From: Lucinisca nassula
Taxonomy: Eukaryota; Mollusca; Bivalvia; Lucinida; Lucinidae
DNA length: 64,000 bases
NCBI GenBank assembly: GCA_963580285.1
Contig: OY757014.1
Span: forward strand, 20,872,088 to 20,936,087
Direction of reading: 5' to 3'
This document shows positions 21,709-32,868 of the stretch, in pieces. The notes beneath the pieces are model-generated. The model was not told the origin of the DNA and made no database searches. It saw only the letters and a program-made list of their open reading frames with translations. The translations under genes were made by a program, and so were the position numbers. Each line of letters starts with the position of its first letter. Position 1 is the stretch's first letter.

Positions 21709-22202
21709 AAGTAGAAGTAAAACAAAGATCAGGAATTGATACAATTAACTTACTCCACCCATAAAAGACACCAAAGGGAAAGAAATACAAACATTAAGCG
21801 ACCAGACCATAATGGAAACCTAAACAAAGGAAGGCCATAAGGACAGTTACTTTCCCACAAAATGGCCATCCAAAATTAAAAGACACAAGTGATACACACA
21901 GTAAGTAACAAACAACACCATAAATAAATCGCCACAGAAGAGCCGCCTTGGAACGGTCAGTGGAAGATTTCCACTGGGGGGCTTTAATCGATTTTACGTG
22001 GCCACAATCTTCGCCCTTACTTCCGTCGCGATGTAGACAAATAATTTGTTCAGTCCACATGAAGGCCTCCTAACTCATCAGTGCAACATCTCCGTGAACA
22101 CAAAAATCAAAGAACCACAGAGGTGAGACAACGGTGAGGACTCGACAGCAAGAAAACACTGAAATGGTGGAGCAAACGAAAACCAACAGTTAGACTCCGA
22201 TG
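21709..22202 (-). mobile_element. N3 module, young copy
   Basis: Near-identical reverse complement of 19970-20482, from 'agtagaagtaaaacaaagat' to 'gttagactccgatg'. Inferred 5'-truncated copy of a PLE1-family retroelement. Confidence 0.8.
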
Positions 22203-22445
22203 GGCCTGATATTGTAATATTGGTCATCAGCTGATCGGATATAAATATGACAGAATGCTCAAATGTTGGTATTTTAATTATCATTGGCTCTATAAATTTC
22301 ACCCTCTTTTCCTTGCAGATTGGATAATAAACATTGTTTTCCTTATTCTGGTTTTGCAGATACAATATTTTGTTTGTTCTGCCTCAACGAGGCGCCGAAG
22401 TTTACTGAGAAACTTCGACAGTCCGAATTTGTTTACCATATGCAT

Positions 22446-22622
22446 TAAAATTTTATTTTAAGACCATCTAAACTTAAGACAAATAAGACTTTTACATTTT
22501 CTTTGCGTGTTCTACATCCAGTATGCTCGAGTGGAAGATCATCCTTTGAACTGTTCAAAAGTGGTCTTTATGACCACTTTTGAACAGTCCTTAAGATGGT
22601 TTTAATATAGGAATTTTATTGT
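22446..22622. mobile_element. MITE family C, decayed
   Basis: 'ttttaagaccatctaaactt' at left and 'agatggttttaatatagg' at right, with central palindrome 'gttcaaaagtggtcttt / tgaccacttttgaacagt'. Confidence 0.65.
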
Positions 22623-22764
22623 ATTGATGCACATCAAAGCAGGTCGATGTTATTTTCATGTCTCTAATGACTCTATCTTTGTTTTACTTGTACTTCAAAT
22701 ATGACGTGTGTATGTGCAGTTTGGAACGGTATCAATAAGACAGGTGTCTTACTGACCATGCCTG

Positions 22765-22766
<2 letters not shown>

Positions 22767-22837
<71 letters not shown>
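22767..22837. repeat. (AC)n microsatellite
   Basis: About 35 uninterrupted AC units. Two minus-strand frames rich in Cys-Val across it are artefacts. A family A/B palindrome fragment ('gcttgttagaaccgcgcc') follows at 22914. Confidence 0.98.
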
Positions 22838-22840
<3 letters not shown>

Positions 22841-23354
22841 CAATTGCAAACATCAGTAATGAATAACATTGAAAGAAACTGGAGTTTTTCAATGTAAAAC
22901 ATTTTCCTATTGTGCTTGTTAGAACCGCGCCAATGAGGGCACACACAGTGTATGTTTTGAGCAGAAATAAGTAAAATAGTGTTACAAATGATTTGAAATA
23001 ACTTTAAAATATTTTTTTCTGCAAAGTAAAAGATGCAACTGTAACACGGGTGTTTTTTTCGTAATGATTTATGGCATCAGGTTTTCAAATATCACCTGCT
23101 GGGACAGCCCTCTCAGACAATTCAGTTATACTTTGTTTTTCACGATTTATGAGGTCGTAAGATTTATATAATGTTGCCGTAGAGATGAAACTAAACCAGA
23201 CTATTGCAGAAGTATGATAGAGATATTACAGAGCATAATTTAATTTAGTGTCATCGAGCTTGTCGCAAATCGTCTGCAATGTGACACATATCAGTTTATA
23301 ACGGCAATAAAAAAGGACATGACACATCTTTTAAGTCGCCAAGGTAGGCAACGA

Positions 23355-23580
23355 CCGCATTAATCAATTTTGTACCGGAAACCCCAAAACGGGTAATTGG
23401 CAAACATAGCAGGCCATGATCAGACGCCGCAGAACGCGGTGTCTGATCAGGACCTGCACTGTTTGCAAAATGTTCAGCCGATTTTCAGATAGTTTCTGAA
23501 TAAAACACATTTTGACACCCCTCAATTTTGAATTGGACTCCTGCTTCATATATAAAGAGGAAGATTCCATTGGGTTCAAG
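23355..23580 (-). mobile_element. Palindromic MITE, family P
   Basis: 'gatcagacgccgcagaacgc' with 'ggtgtctgatcaggacctgc', flanked by 'tttgtaccgg' and 'aagaggaagattccattggg'. Compare 7012-7246 in the opposite orientation. Confidence 0.7.
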
Positions 23581-23671
23581 GATTAACAGATCAGCAAGAT
23601 AAGCCAGCACACGAGAAAAGGACATTTGTCTAATAGAACCATCTTATTAATTTGTGGATAAAATGAAATTA

Positions 23672-23856
23672 CAGTAGAATTCCTATATTTAGCCAACCTT
23701 TGCCACTGTTCAAAAGTGATCTTTTAGACCACGTTTGAACAGTCTGGCCAGGGACACTGTAGGCAGAAAACACAAATAAAGAATAACTACAACCTACTAT
23801 ATAAGGTTTTTAAAGTAAAACTAATTTTGGGTGGTCTTAATAGCGGAATTCCACTA
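23672..23856. mobile_element. Tc1/mariner-type MITE, family C
   Basis: TA-CAGTAGAATTCCTATATT at left and 'ggtggtcttaatagcggaat' at right, followed by 'ccactaTA'. The inner palindrome 'actgttcaaaagtgatcttt / agaccacgtttgaacagt' is off-centre compared with 17092-17292, so the module order is flipped. Confidence 0.75.
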
Positions 23857-24031
23857 TACTGGCAAAATTAAGGAACATAATATAAACCCCTGCAAAATCC
23901 CATTTTTCCTATATATATAAAGCAGATTTTAGATGGGTTTCATTAATTTTCGTCAGTTTGCATTATGATACCATGCCGGTGTGATATAATGGCGTCTTTT
24001 ATACCTATAGAACTAGGGTTTATTTTGATGA

Positions 24032-24312
24032 CATCACCAAAACACGCCTATATCATTTTTAGCCCTTAAACCCCACTTTTATATAGTAAAACTGTGGTTT
24101 GCAGGGGTAAACATTATGTTTTGCTTATTTCTGCTCAAAATCATAGATTTTGTGTACTCGTTTTAGCCACCTCACCGAGGTGGTTCTAAAGAGTACCGTC
24201 TATATAAGTTTTGTGCAGAATTATGAAAAATGTCAGACTTTTTTTATCTGTTTTTTTCTTTAATTTTGGTGGTAACATTTTCAATTTATTTGAATAGGCG
24301 TGTTTTCGTAAT
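24032..24312. mobile_element. Palindromic MITE, family B
   Basis: Left end CATCACCAAAACACGCCTAT, right end 'aataggcgtgttttcgtaat', with the 'taaaccccac...gtggtttgc' hairpin and a 'tactcg...ccacctcaccgaggtgg' palindrome. A further palindrome fragment follows at 24360-24400. Confidence 0.75.
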
Positions 24313-24744
24313 ATTTCTTTTATATTTAATTTATTTTCGCTCCAATTATTATCTGACCGTACCCGTTAGAATCGCCTCACCGAGGGGATTCTAATAAAGA
24401 TTGTCCACGATCGGTGTTTAATGCAAAAAAAGCCAACATATATTGCAGTTTTCTCTTTAGCTGATTCGTCACAATGTCTCGCATTTTAAGCTACTTCGAT
24501 CTGTGATTCAACAAGTCCCAAATCTTTTGGCAAGTTCGTAGTACAATGATTCGTATGTGTCAACTAGGTCATGATGTATAAAGTTTGAAACCGATTGGGG
24601 TGATGTACTGACTGATTCCAGGACACTTGCACCCCGACCAGGACATTTGTCTCCCCAATTGAAAAAAATAATAACAGACGCTTGCCCCCTTATTTGAATA
24701 TACAAACCTGATATTTGCAACTCCCCCACAAGTACTTGTTTTGC

Positions 24745-25450
24745 AGGTGGACATTTGCCCCCAGTGCTTATCTCAGAAAGGGACAACTACCCAGCCCTCC
24801 CCCATTAACAGAAGACAAATCTGCTAATATTCTTTCTTTTAAACTTATTAGCAAACAAAAGTTTCCAGCAATGAATTTGTCTCCAGCTATTCAAAGGATT
24901 ATAAGATGAAAAATGCTAGTTCTACAGGGGCCAGTTGTTCAAAGCATCGTTAGCTTAACGAGCTCGTTAGTGGTCATATTGTTAACTGCACTAGCAAGTT
25001 TAATATTCAAAATTTTGGTATTTTTGCTGAAAAAATGTGAGCATTTTTTCAGCAAAAATATTAGCATATTTGCCATATTTAATGATCAAAGTTTTAACGA
25101 TACGTTAACTAACGACGTCGTTAGTTTTGAACAACTGGCCCCAGATTTTAAAGATGCCATTATAGCGCACAGATGTGTTATTGCAATGGATTCAATGGGG
25201 TTTCAATGGAATACATTATTTGACTGATCTTTGCAAAGAATATGATTGTGGCAACTCCCAGAAACCACCTCATTGAGGCAGCTCTTACGAGGCCACAGTC
25301 TGTAATACAAGCAAATATATGCAGCATATAAAATAATATTCACCAACATCACCATGATTAATGTCAGTGCTGACAGTATACACAGGGGGGGGGGGGGGGG
25401 ATTTCCATACCAAGCAATGGGGGCATAAGTCCTGGGGGCAAATGTCTGAA
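24745..25450. mobile_element. Composite DNA element with 'gacatttgccccc' ends
   Basis: 'ggacatttgcccccagtgct' at the left and 'gcataagtcctgggggcaaa' at the right form imperfect inverted ends. A family D MITE (24927-25142), a short palindrome at 25262-25290 and a G-run (25386-25400) lie inside. Limits are tentative. Confidence 0.4.
24927..25142. mobile_element. MITE family D
   Basis: Ends GGGGCCAGTTGTTCAAAGCA and the complement GGGGCCAGTTGTTCAAAACT, followed by 'gttagcttaacgagc' and 'taactaacgacg'. The centre is a hairpin 'tttttgctgaaaaaatg / cattttttcagcaaaaa'. Second copy at 44220-44466. Confidence 0.85.
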
Positions 25451-26153
25451 GACCGTACGGACTACATACTCATTGGAGAAAACGCGAGAAAACGCATTAT
25501 GTACCCAACAGGATAAATGTATAATAATGCTGAACCCATTACAAGTTTTTTTTTCAGCAGCTGAAAGTTCAGTTTGACATTTGGATCGGACAAGACATCT
25601 TATTTTTTATTCAGTCACGACTAATCAGTGTAGGTGAACCAACAGTATAGGTGAATATCCTGATCTGAAAAAAAAAAACAAAAAAAAAAACAAACTGAAG
25701 ACAGGTTTGTTATTGACGGAACCAATAAACTGATCGCAAAACCTGAAACCATGGTATCCAGGAAAGACACGCGCAAAAACCTTATACTTAACTCTTTTAC
25801 AAATGAGAAACATGGAGAAGATTTGTGTATCTATCACGGCGCCAAACATACGTTTGCGTGTGTGGATTAGATTCGCGTTTAACGCAAATAATTTATTTAT
25901 CCCTATTAATGTCTTCCATAATGGATGTAAAGACAAAATTCTCTTAAATTGCTGTTGGGAACAACTGCAATGACGGCGAAATTACTGAACAAGATATAGA
26001 GATTCCGTACGTTACAAAATACAGGCAATTTTAAAAGATTAATGGCATTTTCTAAATTAAATCATCGACAAAAATGTGATTTATTTTTAGCATGATATTT
26101 CTTTAGAAATACTTCAGAAACGTAAAAAGAAAAAAATAATTTTTCTGTAAGTT

Positions 26154-26411
26154 CATCACGAAGACACGCCTATATAATTTTGACCCTCTTGAACCCCACT
26201 TTTATACAGTAAAACTGGGGTTTACAGGGGTAAACCTTATTTTTCTTATTTCTGCTCTAAAATATAGATTGTTGGAACTCGTTAGAACCGCCTCATCCCG
26301 CCTCGATAAGGCAGTTCTAACAAGTACCCACAATCTATATTTTGAGCAGAAATAAGAAAAGTATCACAATTTTTCATCTTAATTGATTTGTATAGGCGTG
26401 TTTTCGTGATG
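26154..26411. mobile_element. Palindromic MITE, family B, with TT flanks
   Basis: Left CATCACGAAGACACGCCTAT, right 'ataggcgtgttttcgtgatg', with the 'aaccccac...ggggttta' hairpin and a long palindrome whose arms contain 'actcgttagaaccgcc' and the flanking 'agattgt'. TT stands on both sides. Confidence 0.85.
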
Positions 26412-26438
26412 TTCAGGAAAAGTATTTTTTTCTGTTTA

Positions 26439-26760
26439 ATGTTTGTTTGTTTGTTTGCTTGCTTGTATTTGAGTTTAACGGCCCAGTCAAAACTGTTTAG
26501 GTGATTTTGAGCCGGTCAGTTTACCTATCCCGCTTTTCCTGGGCAGGCTTATAGGTAAGCGGCTAACCAGTACAGTGCACATTCTTTCGCCGGAAACTGA
26601 CAACTGCCCTTCTTGAATCAGAGGAAGAGAGAGAATGGCCGTAGAAAAGATTTCATGATCAATCTCCACGAAAGAATGTTGCCGACCCCGGCAGGAATCG
26701 AACCTGTGTCCTCCTGATCACCAGTCAGACACGCATCCGACTCAGCGACCGAGGCCGGCC
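26439..26760 (-). mobile_element. tRNA-derived SINE gamma, minus strand
   Basis: Reverse complement of the 10875-11189 family. The head at the right end reads 'ggccggcctcggtcgctgag', the tail at the left is (TTTG)n. CTGTTTA flanks both sides (26432-26438 and 26761-26767). Other minus-strand frames inside are not genes. Confidence 0.88.
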
Positions 26761-27036
26761 CTGTTTAGTCTTACAATTCAAGAACGTTATTAAACCCTTA
26801 AAATTGTCATTTACTTTGGGTCTGTTGTCTGCGGGTTACTTTAAAAACAATTGTACCCAGATCAGACTGCTCCTCTTGGAACAGTCTGGCCAGGATATAC
26901 ACCGTTGCCTATATGCAAAACTGTTAGAAATATCTGCCAGAAAGTGCAGCAGACGAATTGAACAGGCGAAATTTTCAGATGCAGTTTCCTTGGCGGATTT
27001 ATCTCTATAATAACACGTTGGGGTCAGTTTCAAATT

Positions 27037-27321
27037 CATTACGAAATCACGCATATCCAAATTCATTGTAAACCTTGCCGGTGAAAAAAATATACTATGA
27101 AAAAGTGTGATATGTTTCTTATTTCTGCTCAAAATATAGATTGTGGGGACTCATTAGAACCGCCTCATTGAGGCGGTTCTAACGAGTCCCCACAATCTAT
27201 CGGCGAGGCGGTTCTAACGAGTCCTCACAATCTATATTTTGGAGCAGAAAAAAGAAAACTAAGGTTAATCCCTGTAAAACCCAGTTTTACTATATAATTA
27301 TAAAGGCGTGTTTTCGTGATG
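27037..27321. mobile_element. Palindromic MITE, family B, with an extra half palindrome
   Basis: Left CATTACGAAATCACGCATAT, right 'aaaggcgtgttttcgtgatg'. The palindrome's right arm is present twice in tandem ('aggcggttctaacgagtcc' at 27171 and 27206), an internal duplication of about 35 bp. Confidence 0.8.
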
Positions 27322-27486
27322 TGAAAAGTTCCAAAGGCGGTATCGTACTAGAAAAATATTTGCGTAGAAATTCTAGAGAAACAAAATAAAGAAACATTTT
27401 ATTCATATGTTCGAAAGAAGAATCAGTCTTGATTTAAGCTGATCCAAATAACGGCATTGTAATGTACCAGGTAGATCATCAGGTGG

Positions 27487-27686
27487 ACAAGTCTATACAG
27501 AAAAAACTGGGGGATTGCGTTGTTTTACTTATGTCTGCTCCAAGACATAGAGTGTGCATAACGAGCACCCACAACCTATGTTTGCAGTATAAATAAGAAA
27601 AAAGTGTCACGGATTTTCTTAAGAAAAGTAGCCATTTTGGAGATGTGAAAAAAAATGCATTATGTCGCACGGGTGTGTTATCGTAT
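27487..27686. mobile_element. Family A MITE, partial
   Basis: Keeps 'gctccaagacatag', 'aacgagcacccacaacctat', 'tagccattttggagatg' and the right end 'cgcacgggtgtgttatcg'; the left end and one palindrome arm are lost. Confidence 0.6.
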
Positions 27687-28695
27687 CGTTGTAAAATAAT
27701 ATTGGATATACCATAGATTTAAGCAAATAGTCTGCATGCTTTGTCATCGACTCTGGACAGAAATAAGAAACAATGCATATCCCTTGTAAACCCCCATTTT
27801 CCTATATTAAAGAGGGTTAAAGGGGGGTGGGGTAAATTATAGAGACGTGTTTTCGTGTGGTCCTTCATTTTTCAAGTACTAGCAATTTTTCAGATGAAAA
27901 GGTTTATTGTTTCTTATTTCTAGTCCATGTGTAAATTGCCTCAATGAGGCTGTTTTAACGAGCACCAACAATCTATGTTTTGAGCAAGAATAAAAAAAAT
28001 AAAGAACATTCCCTCAAACCTCACTTTTCTCTATATACAATGGGGTTTAGTGGGGTTTTCAGTGCAAGGAACCGTTAACCAATGGTTTTATGCCCCTGGT
28101 TTGTACCGCCGTGATCTACCTTGTGGTTTTATTCTGCTCTGACACTGTTGGACACGGGTTCGATACCTCCCGAGTTGGCTACACATCACGTTAATAAATC
28201 CGTGTAATTAATACATTTCGCTTTATATAGAGAAAACTGGATCGTGAAATCATTTCTTCGGTCATATCCTCCGTTTCGTTCAGTATAAACGCAGTTGTCA
28301 TTTCATAGCGAAAGAATGAGCACTGTTCATGTGAACCGCTTATGTATAGATTGCCCCGGAAAAGTGTGGTTATGTTCTAATTCGCCTTCGTCTCAAACAA
28401 ACATAAATCATTTATATTCTATTTTATTGAAATATCAGCCCATTCTCCCTACGCCTCGGCAAACCCATTTGCACCGGCGTTACACGTTTAAACCATTTTG
28501 TACCATTTATACAGAACATAAAAGATAACACATTTATAGGTGATGCCAGCGGTTTAATGATCAATGCGCGCATAGAAACGTTTTTGTTCGCAGAACGCCA
28601 TAGACTGATCATCTCGTTAGTCGTCATAGAACGTAAGAACGCCCGCACTACACACCGTATTCACAGAACCATTCTTATGAAGACATTCCATGCAA

Positions 28696-28698
<3 letters not shown>

Positions 28699-28733
<35 letters not shown>

Positions 28734-29047
28734 TCGGGTTTAACGTCGCTTTCAACAATTTTTCAGTCATATCACGACGGTGTCTGGTTGCGACAGGGAG
28801 CTCAATGCTCACTATAGTGCTGCCTCACTGAAGTATCATGTCCCAGACACATTACATGATACCACACCCAGTCACATTATCCTGACACTGGATCGACCAG
28901 TCCTAGCTCTTCCCCGTAAATCTGAGTGCCAAGAGAGGAGCAGCTAGTACCATTTTTAACGACTTTGGTATGTCGCGGCCCGGGATCGAACCCCAGACCT
29001 CCCGTTCCCCGGAGCGGACACTCTACCAACTGAGCTATCGGGGCCGG
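28699..29047 (-). mobile_element. tRNA-derived SINE alpha with (CA)n tail and target duplication
   Basis: Reading the minus strand: head 'ggccccgatagctcagttgg' with box A TAGCTCAGTTGG and box B GGTTCGATCCC; then a body with 'cgacataccaaagtcgtt', a central 'gaaagcgacgttaaaccc' domain resembling a conserved SINE core, and a 3' tail of (CA)n. TCCATGCAATAG occurs directly at both ends (28687-28698 and 29048-29059). A close copy is at 29494-29882. A polymerase III promoter is implied by the boxes. Confidence 0.92.
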
Positions 29048-29491
29048 TCCATGCAATAGCGAATGACCTTTAGAATGAAACATATTTTTGAAAAAAGTGT
29101 CTTTTCACTGCAAACATTGTTTGCAATGCTGTATATATGTTAAAACATACTGCCATGCGCGCGTCGGAGTCCTTCCAACATGCCTTTTACAAAGCAGAAG
29201 CCTGTATTTCTCTTGTAATCAACATATTATTATTACTATTGTAACTTTTCAACTTAACAAATAAAAATGAGGTTCTGTCAAGCAGCACATTATGCTGCTT
29301 TGGGTGGTTGGGTGGGATGCATAGCATCCATACGCGTCGTAAACCCTGACTCGAATGACAATACATTTATTTCAATCAGCTTAAAACAAATATTCTCACG
29401 TGAACCTCATTACTTTCGTGGGTTTGTAAATCTTTAAATGCCGTATATAACCCACCGAGAAACCTTACACGTAATAAAACATTACAAACGA

Positions 29492-29493
<2 letters not shown>

Positions 29494-29565
<72 letters not shown>

Positions 29566-29882
29566 TCGGGTTTAACGTCGCTTTCAACAATTTTTCAGTC
29601 ATATCACGACGGTGTCTGGTTGCGACAGGGAGCTCATTGCTCACTTTTATAGTGCTGCCTCACTGAAGTATCATGTCCCAGACACATTACATGATACCAC
29701 ACCCAGTCACATTATCCTGACATTTGGTCGACCAGTCCTAGCTGTACACCGTAAATCTGAGTGCCAAGCGAAGAGCAGCTTGTACCATTTTTAACGACTT
29801 TGGTATGTCGCGGCCCGGGATCGAACCCGTGACCTCCCGTTCCCCGGAGCGGACACTATACCAACTGAGCTATCGAGGCCGG
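29494..29882 (-). mobile_element. SINE alpha, second copy with longer (CA)n tail
   Basis: Very similar to 28699-29047; the (CA)n tail is longer and includes one TTTG interruption. TACAAACGAAT flanks both ends (29483-29493 and 29883-29893). Two young copies 450 bp apart point to recent activity. A 60-codon plus-strand frame inside is not coding. Confidence 0.93.
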
Positions 29883-30019
29883 TACAAACGAATAAAATTC
29901 AATTAGGTTAACTGACCGGGTCGATGTACCTAAACTAAATAAGTATTCGCTGGGTGGTTAAACTTCAAAGAAAGCAAACCAAATCGTTGTTGATAACAAT
30001 CGTATATCTAGTACTTCAA

Positions 30020-30299
30020 CATTACGAAAACACGCATATACAAATACATTATAAATTCTATCGCCAAAAAAAAAAAAAAAAAAATAAATAAAAAATAGCA
30101 TATATCTGCTCAAAATATAGATTGTTGGTACACGTTAGAATCGCCTCGATAGGCGGTTCTAGTGAGTTCCCATAATCTATATTTTGGAGCAGAGGTATTT
30201 CTTTTAGAGCAGAAATAAGAAAACAAGGTTTACCCCTGTAAATATAAAAATGGGGTTCAATGGGGCGGAGGTATATTTATAAAGGCGTGTTGCGTGATG
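30020..30299. mobile_element. Palindromic MITE, family B, with AA flanks
   Basis: CATTACGAAAACACGCATAT at left and 'aaaggcgtgttgcgtgatg' at right, AA on both sides. The palindrome arms contain 'cgttagaatcgcctcgat / aggcggttctagtgag'. A 19-bp A-run lies near 30067. Confidence 0.8.
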
Positions 30300-30696
30300 A
30301 ATCAGCGGTAAGAAATCACCTCACCGACTCGGTAAATTGAAGTGGTCAGATGATGACTTATTTTCTGTTTGTTTTATTGTTCTGGCATCTTCCCAGCGGG
30401 ACAATTCGTTCACGCGATTTGGTCGTAAGTTTAGGTAATAAGAAGGTCAGAATATCTAGCAAAATGGTGTCACATGGTTATACTCATTTTTCATGTCATG
30501 GCAGCTAAATAAACAACGCTAAAAATCCATTTGAAGCCATTATTTTCCAATTTTCCCAAATATATTACTAGCACTTAGTTTAAAAATGTCACGTATTTTT
30601 CCCTGAAATTGGCTTTTTTTTTCTAATACAAGTGTGGGCACGCCAGATGTCAGTCTGTGAAAAATGAATGACAAAAGCTTCAAATAAATGTACATA

Positions 30697-31042
30697 CAGT
30701 AGAACTTCGATGGCTCGAACACTGATGGCTCGTGTACCATGGATGAGTCGAACCCATTCTTGAGCCCCTAGCGAAATCCTCTACATAAGAAATAGTGCGG
30801 GATAATTAAGGAGATATTTGTCTTATATCTTGTAAATGTATGCTGTGTGTACTCAATAGAATCGCCTCGATGAGGCGATTCTAATGAGTACACACAGCAT
30901 ACATATTCATTATAGAACACCGAAAAGATGTCTAAAAGTACCTCGCTATGCCTCCTGACAGTAACCTCAATGGCTCGAACTACCGCTGTCTCGAACAAAT
31001 TGTCATGGCCCCAAAGGGGTTCGAGCCATTGAAGTTCGACTG
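30697..31042. mobile_element. Tigger/pogo-like MITE carrying the family A/B palindrome
   Basis: TA duplications on both sides (30695-30696 and 31043-31044). Terminal repeats are CAGTAGAACTTCGATGGCTC and the complement CAGTCGAACTTCAATGGCTC, with subterminal 'ggctcgaac' repeats. At 30836-30904 lies a 34-bp-arm palindrome with one arm mismatch, 'gtactcaatagaatcgcctc / gaggcgattctaatgagtac', a version of the palindrome in families A and B. CAGT ends plus TA target suggest a pogo/Tigger transposase source. Confidence 0.85.
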
Positions 31043-31224
31043 TATACAGAGCAATCGTACTTTCTCATAGTGTTACTTCAAACAATTTTACTGTCATGTC
31101 AGTCGCTGTTTCATTAAGGTTTGACCAGATATCGAAATGTGCATACCAGACCCCGAGATAACAGACCTGGGATTAATCATTAGATGACTACTCATACAAA
31201 CGCAACTTTACATAAACACGGGGT

Positions 31225-31692
31225 TTCTTGCTGTCGAGTCCTCACCGTTGTTTCATCTTTGTGTTTTTTTATTATTTGTGTTGACGGAGATTTTGCACTG
31301 ATGAGTTAGGAGGCCTTCATGCGGACTGAACAAATTATTTGTCTGAATCGCGACGGAAGTAAGGACGAGGATTGTGGCCACGTAAAATAGATTTAAGCCC
31401 CCCCCCCCCAGTTGAATTCGTTTCCGCTGACCGTTCCAAGGCGGTTCTTCTGTCGAGGTTTATTTTTGTTATGGTTTGCCGTTGGGTGTTTGTGTCGCTT
31501 GTATTATTTTATTTTGGATAGCCTATTGGTCATTTTGTGGGAAAGTGACGGTTCTTTTGGCTTTCCGCTATTAATGTTTCCATTAGGTCTGTTGTTTCAT
31601 GTTTGTGTTTCTTTCCATTTGGTGTCTCTGATGGGAGCTGTGGGTTTATTGTACCGATTCCTGATCATTGCCTCCACTTATATTTTACAAGG
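31225..31692 (+). mobile_element. N3 module, old copy
   Basis: Aligns over its length to 20027-20470 with many differences: 'ttgctgtcgagtcctcaccg', 'gttaggaggccttcatgcgg', a C-run at 31400-31410, and end 'tcctgatcattgcctc'. A 94-codon frame is incidental. Confidence 0.75.
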
Positions 31693-32131
31693 TTAAACTA
31701 AATAACCCCTACTGAGAAATCCTAGCTCAACACGCCTTGTATGTATGCCAGTACCCGAGTTCGGTATCGTACTTAAATCAAGTTTACCCGACCTCAAAAG
31801 ATATACAGCTGAAACTTTTCATATTCTCAGACCAACACCCACCCTTTATGGAATCACGGTATAGATGTTTGCAGATGGTGCAATACGTCACAAATGAATG
31901 ATTTCTACGGAGCAGCAGCATTGTCAAACTTTTAGACATACTTGCTATCGATTTACTCCACTTGGAAAGAATAGGTGAAGAACAGATAAAACTATTTTAA
32001 CTTTAACGTTGCAGTGCAAACTTTTAATTGTTTTGCTTTTTTGAAAAGAAAAATGTATTGGTTACTACCAGGTTGTTATGCCAGGGGTATAAAAAAACTG
32101 GTAACAACACTATAGAAGTTCCATGGGAGGC

Positions 32132-32412
32132 ACCATGATCTTGTTAATCCGTACAATGTTGCCATTTCAAGAATTATTTCTGATATGTTTGCCAATGGAA
32201 AGCCACAGGAAGAATTCCAAAATCTCCGACATTCCCTTCTCGGCATTTACACCTTTTCTTCGTTCGGGTCGATGGGCATGGTGGGCGAAGCTTGCTTACC
32301 AAGTAATGCTTACTCTCCGCGGACGCCTGATTACACTGTTCTGGAATCCATGTCTGTTGGTCTGAACATTGATATTTGCCATTTTGTCTATGGACTAATG
32401 ATTTTGGATTAA
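32132..32412 (+). CDS. Possible terminal exon of an unknown host gene
   Basis: An open frame ending at TAA 32410-32412 reads ...NPYNVAISRIISDMFANG, KPQEEFQNLRHSLLGIYTFS, SFGSMGMVGEACLPSNAY, SPRTPDYTVLESMSVGLN and ends GLMILD. It has a balanced, protein-like composition, is not repeated in the window and contains no transposon motif. An AG at about 32130 could be a splice acceptor; the frame is closed upstream at a TAG near 32114. A polyadenylation signal lies 150 bp downstream. I do not recognise the family. It could be a real last exon or a decayed gene piece. Confidence 0.45.
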
Positions 32413-32557
32413 CGCTTTGGTACTTCGACCTAAACTACTTCTATGGAGTCCTATAAGTGTCGCAAATAATAGGAAACATGAACAATATCATTATTGTCTT
32501 CAGTTAATGTACCGGAAGCTAAATTTGACCTGTGTATGTTATTCTAGTGATCACAAA

Positions 32558-32563
32558 AATAAA
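32558..32563 (+). promoter_or_regulatory. AATAAA polyadenylation signal
   Basis: AATAAA, followed by a GT-rich stretch 'tgtatttgtgtg', 150 bp after the stop of the possible terminal exon at 32132-32412. Placement fits a short 3' UTR. Confidence 0.4.
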
Positions 32564-32868
32564 ATGTATTTGTGTGAATGCTCTTGTTAAAATGAATTGA
32601 AAACAACAACCTCAAAATTTAATGAACTTTTCAGTTTCCATGAACAAATTTCTAGACAGGCACAATAAAAAATATGAAAATGTATATAATATAAATGTGA
32701 AGTGCAAATGAACTGTGTGAGCGCTCATCAGGCGGTGGCGGCAAGTATTCAATTAAAAGTATTCGAAGCATTGCCACAGATTTCCCCGCGATATGTTTTC
32801 TTATCTTTCTTTTGTTTTTGGTGACTGTTTTTTTTAAGGAGTAGGGTTAAAAGTATGAAACGATTGAA

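Noticed and set aside
22732..22946. Cys-Val repeat ORFs
   Set aside because: Direct product of the (AC)n microsatellite.
28970..29046. tRNA gene
   Set aside because: Boxes A and B are good, but it is the head of a SINE with target duplications; the same head occurs in the copy at 29494-29882.
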